DNA from: CALWZE01 sp036644375
GTDB taxonomy: Bacteria; Bacillota; Clostridia; Oscillospirales; Ruminococcaceae
Length of the DNA stretch: 64,000 nucleotides
Assembly (NCBI GenBank): GCA_036644375.1
Contig: JAVXQD010000003.1
Coordinates: 1 to 64,000 of the forward strand
Direction of reading: 5' to 3'
In this document: piece after piece, positions 17,678-27,284 of the stretch
Position numbering within the stretch: the first letter of the stretch is position 1
How the letters are laid out: each line of letters begins with the position of its first letter
Program-made: the position numbers and the translations under genes
The notes under the pieces: model-generated
What the model saw: the letters and a program-made list of their open reading frames with translations, nothing else
The model's database searches: none
Told to the model about the DNA's origin: nothing

Positions 17678-19096
17678 ATGGGTAATTCACAGGTAACAAT
17701 CAACAAAAAAGTGCCATGGCTGTTTTTCACGGCATATTTTACCAATCAAATCGGCTCGGCGCTTACAATGCTGTTCCTCACGGTATTTATTACCGAATAT
17801 ATGGGCATTTCGCCGGCGATTATGGCAATATCTTTAACGGCTGCACGCTTTGCCGATCTTGCGGTATCGTTGTTTGCGGGTGCAATTGTTCAAAAGACCA
17901 ATATGAAATTCGGTCAATTTCGTTCATGGCTGCTGATAATCATGCCGGTTGTCCAAGTAGCTTCATTTATGATTTTCATCAATCCACCGCTCAGTGTTGC
18001 GGGCAAAGCTGTTCTTATCGGTGTTGCGTATTTCTTCACGAGCGCGCCGATGAATATATTTGTGGTTGTGCACAACTCGCTGATGGCGAAAATTTCCGGG
18101 CCGAATATGGCAAATCGCATGGCAATTACACCGAAGCTTGTTCAGGGAATGCAACTCGGAAATATCGTAGCCTCGATGATTACGCTGCCGCTCGTTCAGC
18201 TTTTCGGCGGAGCAGAGATGACTAAGGGATTCCCTGTTGTTGCGGCGATTTTCGGAATTATAGCAATCAGCGGTCAAATCCTTATGTTTATCGGAACGAA
18301 AGATTACGACAAATACAATCCGAATCTCAAAAAAGTTGAGGGCGGAACTCAGTCCATGAAGCTGACAACCATGTACGGAGAATCGTTGAAAAACGGTCAG
18401 CTTTGGGTTTTGCTCCTGACCGACATTATGCGTCAGACAAGTGTGTTTGTACTGTCCGGTATGCTGGGATATGTCTTTACCTTTGCTGTCGGAGACTTTA
18501 AAATGACAAGCACGGGGCTGCTGATTAACAGCCTTGCCGCATGCGGAGGAGCTTTCTTTGTCGGGCCGTATGTTGCGCGAAGAATCGGAAAGAAGAATTC
18601 AAGCATTTTGTCGGCGGTAATTGCAAGTGCCGCATATTTTGTGATGGCCTTCTTTGCAAAAGACAATTGGATTATTTACATAAGCTGTACCGCTATCGCC
18701 GCGTTGGGGCTCTCGGTAGTCAGTGCAGTTGGAATTAACCTTTATCTTGATGCGGGTGAGTATCAATTCTTTAAAACCGGCAAAGACAACAGACCGTTTG
18801 TAATGTCGCTCCAAACCGTTCCGATGAAGGTGGGAATGACACTGAGCGGCTCAATAGTTGCTGCAATTTTGTACTACGCGGGATATCAGCAGCATGCCGG
18901 TGCGGCTGCAACGATGTCTGAACCGATAAAAATGGTGTTTATGACAGGACTGATTGCCGGCGTTTTGTATGGACTTTCCGCACTTCTTGTGTCGACATTT
19001 AAAATTAATGAAGAGAAATCCAAGGAATATGCGGCAGCAAATGACAAAACAATGAAAGAGCGTATGCAAAAATCGGCAGCGCAGTCAAAAAATTGA
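17678..19096 (+). CDS. GPH-type (MelB-like) MFS transporter
   Basis: 472 aa with about twelve membrane segments. It matches the glycoside-pentoside-hexuronide:cation symporter group (MFS_2), with the early segment VPWLFFTAYFTNQIGSALTM and the loop KFGQFRSWLLIIMP corresponding to the conserved GxxRPW-type cytoplasmic loop of MelB relatives. It is predicted to import a glycoside-like solute with sodium or protons. The next gene, 27 bp away, is a URO-D-like protein, so transporter and enzyme probably act on the same compound. Confidence 0.85.
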   Translation: MGNSQVTINKKVPWLFFTAYFTNQIGSALTMLFLTVFITEYMGISPAIMAISLTAARFADLAVSLFAGAIVQKTNMKFGQFRSWLLIIMPVVQVASFMIFINPPLSVAGKAVLIGVAYFFTSAPMNIFVVVHNSLMAKISGPNMANRMAITPKLVQGMQLGNIVASMITLPLVQLFGGAEMTKGFPVVAAIFGIIAISGQILMFIGTKDYDKYNPNLKKVEGGTQSMKLTTMYGESLKNGQLWVLLLTDIMRQTSVFVLSGMLGYVFTFAVGDFKMTSTGLLINSLAACGGAFFVGPYVARRIGKKNSSILSAVIASAAYFVMAFFAKDNWIIYISCTAIAALGLSVVSAVGINLYLDAGEYQFFKTGKDNRPFVMSLQTVPMKVGMTLSGSIVAAILYYAGYQQHAGAAATMSEPIKMVFMTGLIAGVLYGLSALLVSTFKINEEKSKEYAAANDKTMKERMQKSAAQSKN

Positions 19097-19123
19097 TTTT
19101 ATAAAAACGGAGGTATGTAAATT

Positions 19124-20203
19124 ATGGCAGATAGAATTTATAATGGAATGACGCCGCTGATTGCCGACATGATCTCGGCGACAGTAAGTCCCGAAGTCGG
19201 AAAGATGATTGCAAATGCTCCACTGGGAGAAAAACCGTTTGATCCCGAGCTTCCGATTACACCGAGAGAAAACATGGAGCTCTTGCTCCAGCACAAAAAA
19301 CCCAGATATCTTCCTATAGGTGGAGATACATATCCCATCATTCCGGACATTGTGTGTGAGCGCTCTTACAATAACGTGACCGGTCCGGACTGGTTTGGCG
19401 CACTCTGGACTTTTGAGCCAAACATCGGTGCGACTATTGTCAAGCCCGGTACAGAAATGATGGATTCACTTGAGGGCTGGCAGGATAAATTTAAATTCCC
19501 GGATCTTGACGCACTTGATTGGGAAGAGAGCGCCAAAGGGCTTTCAAAATCCTACGACCCGAACCGCATGTCTGACTGGTGGGTTTCAATCGGGCTATTT
19601 GAGCGTCTGCACTCGACACTCGGAATGCAGAATGCACTCGAGTCATTGATTGTCGATGAGGATTTGGTTGCGGAATTTTTCGATGCGATTACCGATTACA
19701 AGATTAAGCTTATAAAAAAGCTTACATCCCATTACAAGGTTGACATGATCTGCTTCCACGACGACTGGGGCTTCAACAAGGACGGCTTTATTCCACCCGA
19801 AATATTCAAACGCCTTATCGTTCCGAACATGAAAAAGATAGTTGATGCGGTTCATGACGGAGGGGCTTATTTCAATATGCACTCCGATGGAAAGATCGAG
19901 CGCTATATTCCCTTTATGGTGGAGCTTGGCATGGATATGTGGAACCCCGCACAGACAGTCAACGACCTCGAAATGATAAAGCGCGAGTACGGCTCGAAGC
20001 TTGTCATTAATGGAGGAATGGATGAGGGCTGGGTGAACGGCAATGATATTCCCGAAGAAAAGCTTCGTGAGTTTGCTCGTCATAAAGTTGATACTCTTGG
20101 AGCGGGCGGCGGCTTTATTGCAAGTGCGAGCACCTTCAATATGCGCAATAAGGGCATCATAACAGATGAGCTTAAAAAATACGGCAAGCATTTTTACGAG
20201 TAA
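19124..20203 (+). CDS. URO-D-superfamily protein lacking the HxCG metal motif
   Basis: 359 aa. Overall layout and many motifs match the URO-D/MtaA superfamily (ITPRENMELLLQHKKPRYLP near residue 45, a TIM-barrel pattern, GGMDEGW near residue 300), but the usual HxCG reads MHSDGK: His253 is kept and Cys is replaced by Asp255. The C-terminal ligand position reads IASASTFN, without Cys or His. It is probably not a canonical zinc methyltransferase, and may be a lyase or a methyltransferase with a different site. GGAGG lies upstream, and the operon with the MFS transporter ends at the strong terminator at 20270. Confidence 0.72.
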   Translation: MADRIYNGMTPLIADMISATVSPEVGKMIANAPLGEKPFDPELPITPRENMELLLQHKKPRYLPIGGDTYPIIPDIVCERSYNNVTGPDWFGALWTFEPNIGATIVKPGTEMMDSLEGWQDKFKFPDLDALDWEESAKGLSKSYDPNRMSDWWVSIGLFERLHSTLGMQNALESLIVDEDLVAEFFDAITDYKIKLIKKLTSHYKVDMICFHDDWGFNKDGFIPPEIFKRLIVPNMKKIVDAVHDGGAYFNMHSDGKIERYIPFMVELGMDMWNPAQTVNDLEMIKREYGSKLVINGGMDEGWVNGNDIPEEKLREFARHKVDTLGAGGGFIASASTFNMRNKGIITDELKKYGKHFYE

Positions 20204-20269
20204 TAGCCTGCAATTTTATATTTAAAGCAGGGCTGTTGCATAAGGCTTGTTTACCGTAAGGTTACACTG

Positions 20270-20316
20270 AAAACCCGCTCTGATAACGGTTTTAACCGTT
20301 ATCAGAGCGGGTTTTT
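20270..20316. terminator. Strong bidirectional terminator
   Basis: A 22-bp inverted repeat (arm begins AAAACCCGCTCTGATAACG) with T runs on both strands lies between the converging URO-D-like gene and clpB. Confidence 0.9.
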
Positions 20317-20390
20317 GGCGTTTTATTGTGTGTTTAATACATCCGAAAATTCGGCGTCTGAACACAGCTACACAGTTTATTCAGAATGGA

Positions 20391-22991
20391 TTAATGGCAG
20401 AACAGCTCAACATTGTCGTTGAGATCCACGGTAATAACTGTGCCGGGGGTCAGGTCCTCGGATATAATTTTTCGTCCGATAAGGGTTTCTACCTTTTGCT
20501 GGAGATATCTCTTTAACGGACGGGCTCCGTAAACAGGATTATAACCGTTTTCGATGATAAAGTTCTTTGCCTTTTCGGTCACCTCACACGATATCTGTTT
20601 GTCGGCAAGCCTGCGATTTAACTCGGCAAGCTGCAATACAACAATTTTGCTGATATTATCCTTTGTAAGAGGCTTGTAAAACACTATCTCATCAATCCTG
20701 TTTAAAAATTCCGGTCTGAATGAGGTTTTCAAAAGCTGCATGACGCTGTCTCGCGCTTCCTGCGTAATATTGCCCTTTTGATCTATGCCCTCAAGCAGAT
20801 ATGATGAGCCGATATTGGAGGTCAGAATTATTATTGTATTTTTAAAGTCGACGGTTCTGCCCTGCGAATCGGTTATTCTGCCATCGTCAAGCACCTGAAG
20901 AAGAATATTAAACACATCGGGATGTGCTTTTTCTATTTCATCGAACAGCACGACGGAGTACGGTTTTCTGCGCACGGCTTCGGTAAGCTGCCCGCCCTCT
21001 TCGTAGCCTACATATCCTGGAGGTGCTCCGATAAGGCGTGACACCGAGTACTTTTCCATGTATTCGCTCATGTCAATGCGGACAATATTATGCTCGTCAT
21101 CAAACATGCTCTGCGCCAGCGCTTTGGCAAGCTCGGTTTTGCCGACACCGGTCGGCCCCAGGAACAGGAACGAGCCAATCGGACGATTTGGATCCTTTAT
21201 TCCGGCACGTGAGCGGATTATGGCATCACAGACGCAGTCCACCGCTTCATCCTGTCCGACGACGCGCTTGTGCAAAATATCATCAAGATGCAAAAGCTTT
21301 TCGCGCTCGCCCTCTATAAGCCGCGAAACAGGTATTCCCGTCCAGCGCTCGACAATGCGGGCGATTTCCTCGTCGGTGACTTTATCTCTCAAAAGGGTAT
21401 TTTTGCCGTTCATTTCATTAGCGGCCTTTTCGCTTTCTTCAAGCTCCTTTTGTATCCTCGGAAGCTCTCCGTATTTGAGCTCTGCCGCCTTGTTGAGGTC
21501 GTATTCGCGCTCTGCTTTTTCAATCTGAGCATTGACGCTTTCAAGCTGCTCACGGAGCTTTTGCACCTTTTGAATCGAGCCTTTTTCATTGTCCCACTGC
21601 GCCTTCATGGATTTGAACTGCTCGCGCATTTCGGCAAGTTCTTTTTGTGTTTCCGCAAGACGCTCAAGAGCAAGCTTATCTTTTTCCTTTTTTAGAGCGG
21701 CCTCCTCAATTTCGAGCTGAATTATCTTGCGCTGAATCACATCAAGCTCGGTCGGCATCGAGTCAATTTCGGTGCGTATCATCGCGCACGCCTCATCGAC
21801 AAGGTCAATAGCCTTATCGGGCAAAAACCTGTCGGTGATATAGCGGTTTGAAAGAGTTGCAGCCGCAATAATTGCACTGTCGGTGATTTTAACTCCATGG
21901 AATACCGAATAGCGCTCTTTCAGTCCGCGCAAAATTGCAATTGAGTCCTCGACCGACGGCTCCTTTACCAAAACGGGCTGGAATCGGCGCTCAAGGGCGG
22001 GATCCTTTTCAATATATTGGCGATATTCGTTAAGTGTGGTTGCACCGATGCAGTGCAGCTCTCCGCGCGCCAGCATCGGCTTTAACAGATTGCCCGCATC
22101 CATTGCCCCCTCGGTTTTGCCCGCTCCGACGATGGTGTGCAGCTCGTCTATAAACATGATGATTTTGCCGTCACTCTTCTTGACCTCGGCGAGAACTGCC
22201 TTGAGGCGCTCTTCAAATTCGCCTCTGAATTTTGCGCCTGCGATAAGCGCGCCCATATCAAGGGAGAAAATAGTTTTATCTTTGAGACTGTTCGGAACAT
22301 CCCCGCGCACAATGCGCTGTGCAAGTCCCTCTGCAATTGCGGTTTTGCCGACGCCGGGCTCTCCTATCAGCACAGGGTTGTTTTTTGTCTTTCGGGAAAG
22401 TATGCGAATGACATTTCGAATTTCCTCGTCGCGCCCGATAATCGGATCGAGCTTTTGCAGCCGTGCGCGCTCGACAAGGTCATCTCCGTATTTTTTGAGA
22501 GCATCGTATGTGCCCTCGGGTGTGTCGGTTGTGACGCGCTGATTACCGCGCACTGTTGCGAGTGCGGCGAGCACATTGTCCTTGTTTATGTTGAATTTTC
22601 CGAAAAGCTCTGAAATAGCCTTGCAGGGCATAGAAAGCATCGCAAGGAACAAATGCTCAACCGACACATAATCGTCATGCATGCGCTCGGCAGTTTTTTC
22701 CGCTTCGACCAGCATTCTGTCGACATCGGCGGAAACATAAATCTTATCCGCCTCGCGAGCGGCTCCGGAAACGCGCGGAAGTTCACCGAGCATTCTGCGA
22801 ACCTCTGTTTCAACTGCGTCATCATTGACACCTATCTTGACAAGCAGCTGCGGAATAAGACCGTTTTCCTGTGTCAAAAGTGCAAGCAGCAGATGCTGCT
22901 GTTCAAGCATTTGATTTCCGAATTCAATTGCTGTATTTTGAGCGTCCTGTATTGCTTCAAGTGATTTTTGCGTATATTTTTGTGAATTCAT
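20391..22991 (-). CDS. clpB: ATP-dependent disaggregase ClpB
   Basis: 866 aa, full length. It has a ClpN double repeat (residues about 1-145), a first AAA+ domain with Walker A GEPGVGKTAIAEG near residue 205, a long coiled-coil middle domain (about 405-525), a second AAA+ domain with GPTGVGKTELAKA near residue 605, and a C-terminal D2 small domain. The middle domain separates it from ClpA/ClpC and no ClpP-loop context is seen. It rescues aggregated proteins together with DnaK. AGGAGG precedes the ATG. A perfect CIRCE element about 140 bp upstream implies HrcA control. Confidence 0.97.
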   Translation of the reverse strand: MNSQKYTQKSLEAIQDAQNTAIEFGNQMLEQQHLLLALLTQENGLIPQLLVKIGVNDDAVETEVRRMLGELPRVSGAAREADKIYVSADVDRMLVEAEKTAERMHDDYVSVEHLFLAMLSMPCKAISELFGKFNINKDNVLAALATVRGNQRVTTDTPEGTYDALKKYGDDLVERARLQKLDPIIGRDEEIRNVIRILSRKTKNNPVLIGEPGVGKTAIAEGLAQRIVRGDVPNSLKDKTIFSLDMGALIAGAKFRGEFEERLKAVLAEVKKSDGKIIMFIDELHTIVGAGKTEGAMDAGNLLKPMLARGELHCIGATTLNEYRQYIEKDPALERRFQPVLVKEPSVEDSIAILRGLKERYSVFHGVKITDSAIIAAATLSNRYITDRFLPDKAIDLVDEACAMIRTEIDSMPTELDVIQRKIIQLEIEEAALKKEKDKLALERLAETQKELAEMREQFKSMKAQWDNEKGSIQKVQKLREQLESVNAQIEKAEREYDLNKAAELKYGELPRIQKELEESEKAANEMNGKNTLLRDKVTDEEIARIVERWTGIPVSRLIEGEREKLLHLDDILHKRVVGQDEAVDCVCDAIIRSRAGIKDPNRPIGSFLFLGPTGVGKTELAKALAQSMFDDEHNIVRIDMSEYMEKYSVSRLIGAPPGYVGYEEGGQLTEAVRRKPYSVVLFDEIEKAHPDVFNILLQVLDDGRITDSQGRTVDFKNTIIILTSNIGSSYLLEGIDQKGNITQEARDSVMQLLKTSFRPEFLNRIDEIVFYKPLTKDNISKIVVLQLAELNRRLADKQISCEVTEKAKNFIIENGYNPVYGARPLKRYLQQKVETLIGRKIISEDLTPGTVITVDLNDNVELFCH

Positions 22992-23127
22992 TATTATTTC
23001 CTCCTAATGTGCCGGAATTGATGAGCTGCAAGTGCCGATTGCATCCCTTGGCACTTTGTGCTCTTAACCTATCTTAACCTTAAAATATGGATATATTAAA
23101 TACAAAATATGAATAAAATATGAAATG

Positions 23128-23154
23128 TTAGCACTCTAACTGTTAGAGTGCTAA
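23128..23154. promoter_or_regulatory. CIRCE operator (perfect) upstream of clpB
   Basis: TTAGCACTC, nine spacer bases, GAGTGCTAA: an exact match to the HrcA operator. It lies in the divergent clpB-htpG region, 136 bp from the clpB start, and would repress clpB until heat or folding stress. Confidence 0.95.
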
Positions 23155-23287
23155 CAAAATCAATTATGCAAACAATGCCGTCTTTTGAGAATGCTGAAAT
23201 ACAAATTAAATGAAACCGGCATTGCTTGTTTAAAAATCAAAAAAAGTCTCCGATACCGAATATTATGATAAATTCTGAATTTAGGGC

Positions 23288-23347
23288 TTGAATTTTCAGC
23301 GCAGGAGATGTATAGTTGTATTAGCACTCAAATGCATAGAGTGCCAG
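23288..23347 (+). promoter_or_regulatory. htpG promoter with a second, slightly imperfect CIRCE
   Basis: TTGAAT (23288-23293) and TATAGT (23311-23316) are spaced by 17 bp. The expected transcription start falls in a second CIRCE-like repeat, TTAGCACTC-N9-GAGTGCCAG (23321-23347), with a perfect left arm and 7 of 9 matches in the right arm. This arrangement would let HrcA block htpG directly. Confidence 0.85.
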
Positions 23348-23373
23348 ATACAATATTTTCGGAGGATAAAGCA

Positions 23374-25254
23374 ATGGCAAAGAAGCAATTTAAAACCGAA
23401 TCCAAGCGCATAATGGATTTAATGATTAACTCGATATATACCAATAAGGAGATATTTTTGCGCGAGCTCATCTCAAATGCGAGTGACGCAATAGATAAGC
23501 TCTATTTTCGTTCTCTGACCGATGGCAGTGTCGGGATGTCGCGCAGTGATTTCAAGATTCAGCTTTCGTTTGACAAGGAAGCGCGCACGCTTGTGATATG
23601 CGACAACGGAATCGGAATGACAAAGGACGAGCTGGACAACAATCTCGGAATTATCGCCCGAAGCGGATCTCTTGATTTTGCAAAAAGTCTGGAGGACAAC
23701 AAAGCCGATATAGATATAATAGGCCAATTCGGTGTCGGCTTTTATTCGGCATTTATGGCGGCGGATAAGGTTACGGTGCTGACAAAGGCTTTCGGCAGCG
23801 ACGAGGCATTCAAGTGGGAGTCGAGCGGAGCCGACGGATATACAATAACCGATGCCAAAAAGGATTCTCACGGTACCGAGATTACTCTTCACATCAAGCC
23901 GGACACCGAGGATGACAAGTATGATGAGTTCCTTGACCAGTATCGTCTGCAGGATTTGGTAAAGAAGTATTCGGATTATATCCGCTATCCGATTATAATG
24001 GATATGGAGCAGAGCCGAAAAAAAGAGGACTCGGATGAATACGAGACCTATACCGAGACAAAGACGCTTAACAGCATGGTTCCTATCTGGAAAAAGAATA
24101 AATCGGAAATTAAACCCGAGGACTATGAGGCATTTTACAAGGAGAAGTTTTACGACTATGAAAAGCCTCTTCGCGTAATCCACCAAAAAGCCGAAGGCAC
24201 GTCGAGCTTTCAGGCGCTGCTGTTTGTGCCGGGAAAGGCAGACTATAATTACTATTCAAAGGATTTTGAAAAGGGTCTTGAGCTTTATTCGAGCGGCGTG
24301 AAAATCATGGATCGCTGTTCCGATCTGCTGCCTGAATATTTCGGATTCGTCAAGGGCATTGTGGATTCAGAGGATTTATCTCTCAATATTTCCCGTGAGA
24401 TGCTGCAGCACGACAGACAGCTCAAGCTTATTGCAAATGTGCTTGAAAAGCGCATAAAAAAAGAGCTTACGGAGATGCTTGAAAAAGAGAGAGAGAGCTA
24501 CGAGAAATTCTGGGGGATTTTCGGGCTGACAATCAAGTTCGGAATCTATCGCTCATATGGAATGAACCGCGAGCAGCTTGAGGGTCTGCTGTTGTTCCGC
24601 AGGGCTTCCGACAGCAAGCTTGTCACACTGAGAGAATATCGTGACGCGATGCCCGCCGAGCAGAAATACATCTATTATGCTGCAGGTGAGAACGCCGACA
24701 AGCTGTCTCTTTTACCGCAGTGTGAGCTTGTGCGCGACAAGGGCTTTGATATTTTGTTCCTGACTGACGATGTCGATGAATTCCTTATGCAGATACTTGC
24801 AAAATACGATGAAAAGGAATTCCGCTCAATATCAAGCGGTGACCTTGAGCTTGAGACGGCAGAGGAAAAGAGCGGAAATGAGGAAAAGGCAAGGGAGAGC
24901 AAGGATTTGTTTTCCTTAATCAAGGAATCGCTCGGCGACAAGGTTGCTGATGTTGTTCTTTCCACAAGGCTCAAGAGCCATCCGGTCTGCTTGTCAAGCA
25001 AGGGCGCTGTTTCAATAGAAATGGAAAAGGTTCTCAACAGTATGCCCAATCAGGACAAAATAAAGGCTGAGCGTGTGCTTGAAATAAACGGTGAGCATCC
25101 GATTTTCGATACGCTTAAAAAGCTTTATGAAACAGATAAGGACAAGATAAAACAATACAGTGAAATTTTGTATAATCAGGCATTGCTTATAGAGGGCTTG
25201 TCAATTGATGACCCCGTGAGCTTTTCAAATGCAATATGTGAGCTGATGAAATAA
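23374..25254 (+). CDS. htpG: Molecular chaperone HtpG (Hsp90)
   Basis: 626 aa, the usual length. N-terminal GHKL ATPase motifs are seen: ELISNASDAIDKLY, CDNGIGMTKDEL, GQFGVGFYSAFMAADKV. Then come the middle domain and the C-terminal dimerisation domain. ATG at 23374 follows GGAGG; an upstream in-frame start would lie inside the CIRCE element. It folds and stabilises client proteins in the cytoplasm. It is divergent from clpB, with a CIRCE at its promoter. Confidence 0.96.
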   Translation: MAKKQFKTESKRIMDLMINSIYTNKEIFLRELISNASDAIDKLYFRSLTDGSVGMSRSDFKIQLSFDKEARTLVICDNGIGMTKDELDNNLGIIARSGSLDFAKSLEDNKADIDIIGQFGVGFYSAFMAADKVTVLTKAFGSDEAFKWESSGADGYTITDAKKDSHGTEITLHIKPDTEDDKYDEFLDQYRLQDLVKKYSDYIRYPIIMDMEQSRKKEDSDEYETYTETKTLNSMVPIWKKNKSEIKPEDYEAFYKEKFYDYEKPLRVIHQKAEGTSSFQALLFVPGKADYNYYSKDFEKGLELYSSGVKIMDRCSDLLPEYFGFVKGIVDSEDLSLNISREMLQHDRQLKLIANVLEKRIKKELTEMLEKERESYEKFWGIFGLTIKFGIYRSYGMNREQLEGLLLFRRASDSKLVTLREYRDAMPAEQKYIYYAAGENADKLSLLPQCELVRDKGFDILFLTDDVDEFLMQILAKYDEKEFRSISSGDLELETAEEKSGNEEKARESKDLFSLIKESLGDKVADVVLSTRLKSHPVCLSSKGAVSIEMEKVLNSMPNQDKIKAERVLEINGEHPIFDTLKKLYETDKDKIKQYSEILYNQALLIEGLSIDDPVSFSNAICELMK

Positions 25255-25296
25255 GCGGCATTCAATGAAGTGCATAATTATGTTTGCGGTATAAAC

Positions 25297-25329
25297 AAGG
25301 CGCAGAATCAAATCCGATTCTGCGCCTTT
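25297..25329 (+). terminator. Terminator after htpG
   Basis: Stem AAGGCGCAGAATC / GATTCTGCGCCTT with a six-base loop and a following T, 42 bp after the htpG stop. Confidence 0.85.
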
Positions 25330-25378
25330 GATTTGGCGTATAACAACCGGATTGAGTGTGGATATCCGCAATGACGGT

Positions 25379-25477
25379 TTGATTATTTTTTCACACGAGT
25401 GTATAATAATGCTTACTGAACAGTGCGATTCAACGATGTTTTAAGCCTGCCGAGTTTCAATATCGGTCGGGGCAGGC
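25379..25477 (+). promoter_or_regulatory. Promoter and structured leader of the ior operon
   Basis: TTGATT (25379-25384) and TATAAT (25402-25407) are separated by 17 bp. The leader of about 110 nt contains a hairpin GCCTGCC/GGCAGGC (25445-25477), not followed by a T run, so it is not an obvious terminator. Confidence 0.7.
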
Positions 25478-25522
25478 ATTTGAGTATGGCATAAATTACA
25501 TTTATATACAGACGGAGATTAC

Positions 25523-27283
25523 ATGATGAAAAGCTTATTGCTGGGCAACGATGCGGTTGCCAGAGGACTTTATGAGGCGGGAGTGCGGGTCATATCAGCG
25601 TATCCCGGCACGCCGAGCACCGAAATAACCGAGGCCGCGTCAAAGTACAGCGAGATGTACAGCGAATGGGCGCCAAATGAAAAGGTGGCGTGTGAGGTTG
25701 CGTTTGGTGCGGCGAGTGCAGGTGCGCGCAGCTTTTGCGCGATGAAGCATGTCGGGCTGAATGTCGCCGCAGATCCGCTGTATACCGCATCGTATATCGG
25801 TGTGAACGGGGGCTTTGTTATTGCTGTTGCCGATGATCCGGGTATGCACTCGTCACAGAACGAGCAGGACAGCCGCCATCACGCAATTGCGTCAAAGGTG
25901 CCGATGCTTGAGCCGTCCGACTCATCCGAATGTCTGCAATACACAAAGCTTGCCTTTGAGCTTTCGGAAAAATTCGATACGCCGGTCATTATCCGTCTCT
26001 CGACGCGAATCTCACATCTGCGCTCAATTGCGGAAACCTCGGAGCGCATCGATATACCTCTTCGCGATTACGAGAAGAACGTGGGCAAGAATGTCATGAT
26101 GCCCGCGATGGCGCGCGCAAGACATGTTTTTGTCGAGGAGCGGATGGACAGGCTGCGCAGCTATTGTGAAAACTCGGGAATAAACACAGTCGAATACAAT
26201 GACAGGGCAATAGGCGTCATTGCGGCAGGCACCGCGTATACATATGCAAAAGAGGCGCTCGGAGACAATGCGAGCTACTTAAAACTCGGAATGGTAAATC
26301 CGCTTCCAGCTGAATTGATATCGGATTTTGCAGACAATGTGGAAACTCTTTATGTAATTGAGGAGTTGGACCCGATAATTGAGGATTTTTGCAAGGCTAA
26401 TGGAATTGACGTTGTCGGCAAGGAAATTTTCCCGATGTGCGGGGAGTTTTCACAGGCTATTGTGCGCAGCGCAATACTTGATGAGGCGCTGCCATTTGAG
26501 AGCTTTGACGCAGCTCCGATTCCTCCCCGTCCTCCCGTGCTGTGTGCGGGCTGCCCTCACCGCGGAATGTTTTATGCGCTCAAACCGTTTGAGCTTTATG
26601 TGAGCGGTGATATAGGCTGCTATACGCTCGGGGCGCAAGCGCCTCTGTCAGCAGTGGATTCATGTGTGTGCATGGGGGCGTCCATAAGCGGCTTGCACGG
26701 CTTCAATATCGCGCGCGGCGAGGCTCAGGCAGCAAGGTCGGTCGCGGTTATCGGGGACAGTACCTTCTGTCACTCGGGCATTACGGGCCTTATTGATATT
26801 GTGTATAACAAGGGCATTTCGACTGTTATTGTGCTCGACAATTCAATCACGGGCATGACCGGTCATCAGAACAATCCTGCAAACGGCTTTACAATTTCGG
26901 GAGATCCCACCACTGCAATTGACCTTGAGGCGCTTGCTCATGCAATAGGGGTAAATCGTGTGCGAACGGTTGACCCGTTCAATATCGCGGCGGTTCGTGA
27001 GGCTGTCACCGAGGAGCTTGCGGCAAAGGAGCCGTCGCTTATAATTGCGCGGCGTCCGTGCGCTCTGCTCAAGACCGTGAAGCGCGAGTCGGTGTATAAA
27101 ATCAATATAGACAACTGCAAGGGCTGTCGGCAGTGTCTGCGTGCGGGGTGTCCGGCACTCTCGTTCAAAGCGGCAAAAGACGGACAAAAAAGCGTCGCAT
27201 ATATCGACGGCACTATGTGCGCGGGCTGCGGTGTGTGCGCCGATGCGTGTAAATTTGAAGCTATAGTAAGGGAGGATGTTTGA
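25523..27283 (+). CDS. iorA: Indolepyruvate ferredoxin oxidoreductase, alpha subunit
   Basis: 586 aa. An N-terminal pyrimidine-binding thiamine-diphosphate domain (AYPGTPSTEI, ADDPGMHSSQNEQD) is followed by the C-terminal diphosphate-binding domain (CAGCPHRGMF, GDIGCYTLG, GDSTFCHSGITGL) and two [4Fe-4S] motifs near the C-terminus (CKGCRQC..., CAGCGVCADAC). Together with IorB it decarboxylates aryl-2-oxoacids such as indolepyruvate and phenylpyruvate to aryl-acetyl-CoA and reduces ferredoxin. ATG at 25523 (a second ATG follows directly) after GGAGATT. The second cluster motif reads normally for this family. Confidence 0.95.
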   Translation: MMKSLLLGNDAVARGLYEAGVRVISAYPGTPSTEITEAASKYSEMYSEWAPNEKVACEVAFGAASAGARSFCAMKHVGLNVAADPLYTASYIGVNGGFVIAVADDPGMHSSQNEQDSRHHAIASKVPMLEPSDSSECLQYTKLAFELSEKFDTPVIIRLSTRISHLRSIAETSERIDIPLRDYEKNVGKNVMMPAMARARHVFVEERMDRLRSYCENSGINTVEYNDRAIGVIAAGTAYTYAKEALGDNASYLKLGMVNPLPAELISDFADNVETLYVIEELDPIIEDFCKANGIDVVGKEIFPMCGEFSQAIVRSAILDEALPFESFDAAPIPPRPPVLCAGCPHRGMFYALKPFELYVSGDIGCYTLGAQAPLSAVDSCVCMGASISGLHGFNIARGEAQAARSVAVIGDSTFCHSGITGLIDIVYNKGISTVIVLDNSITGMTGHQNNPANGFTISGDPTTAIDLEALAHAIGVNRVRTVDPFNIAAVREAVTEELAAKEPSLIIARRPCALLKTVKRESVYKINIDNCKGCRQCLRAGCPALSFKAAKDGQKSVAYIDGTMCAGCGVCADACKFEAIVREDV

Positions 27284-27284
27284 G

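Noticed and set aside
23473..24186. 237-codon reverse-strand frame inside htpG
   Set aside because: Shadow of a highly conserved gene; the translation shows no domain.
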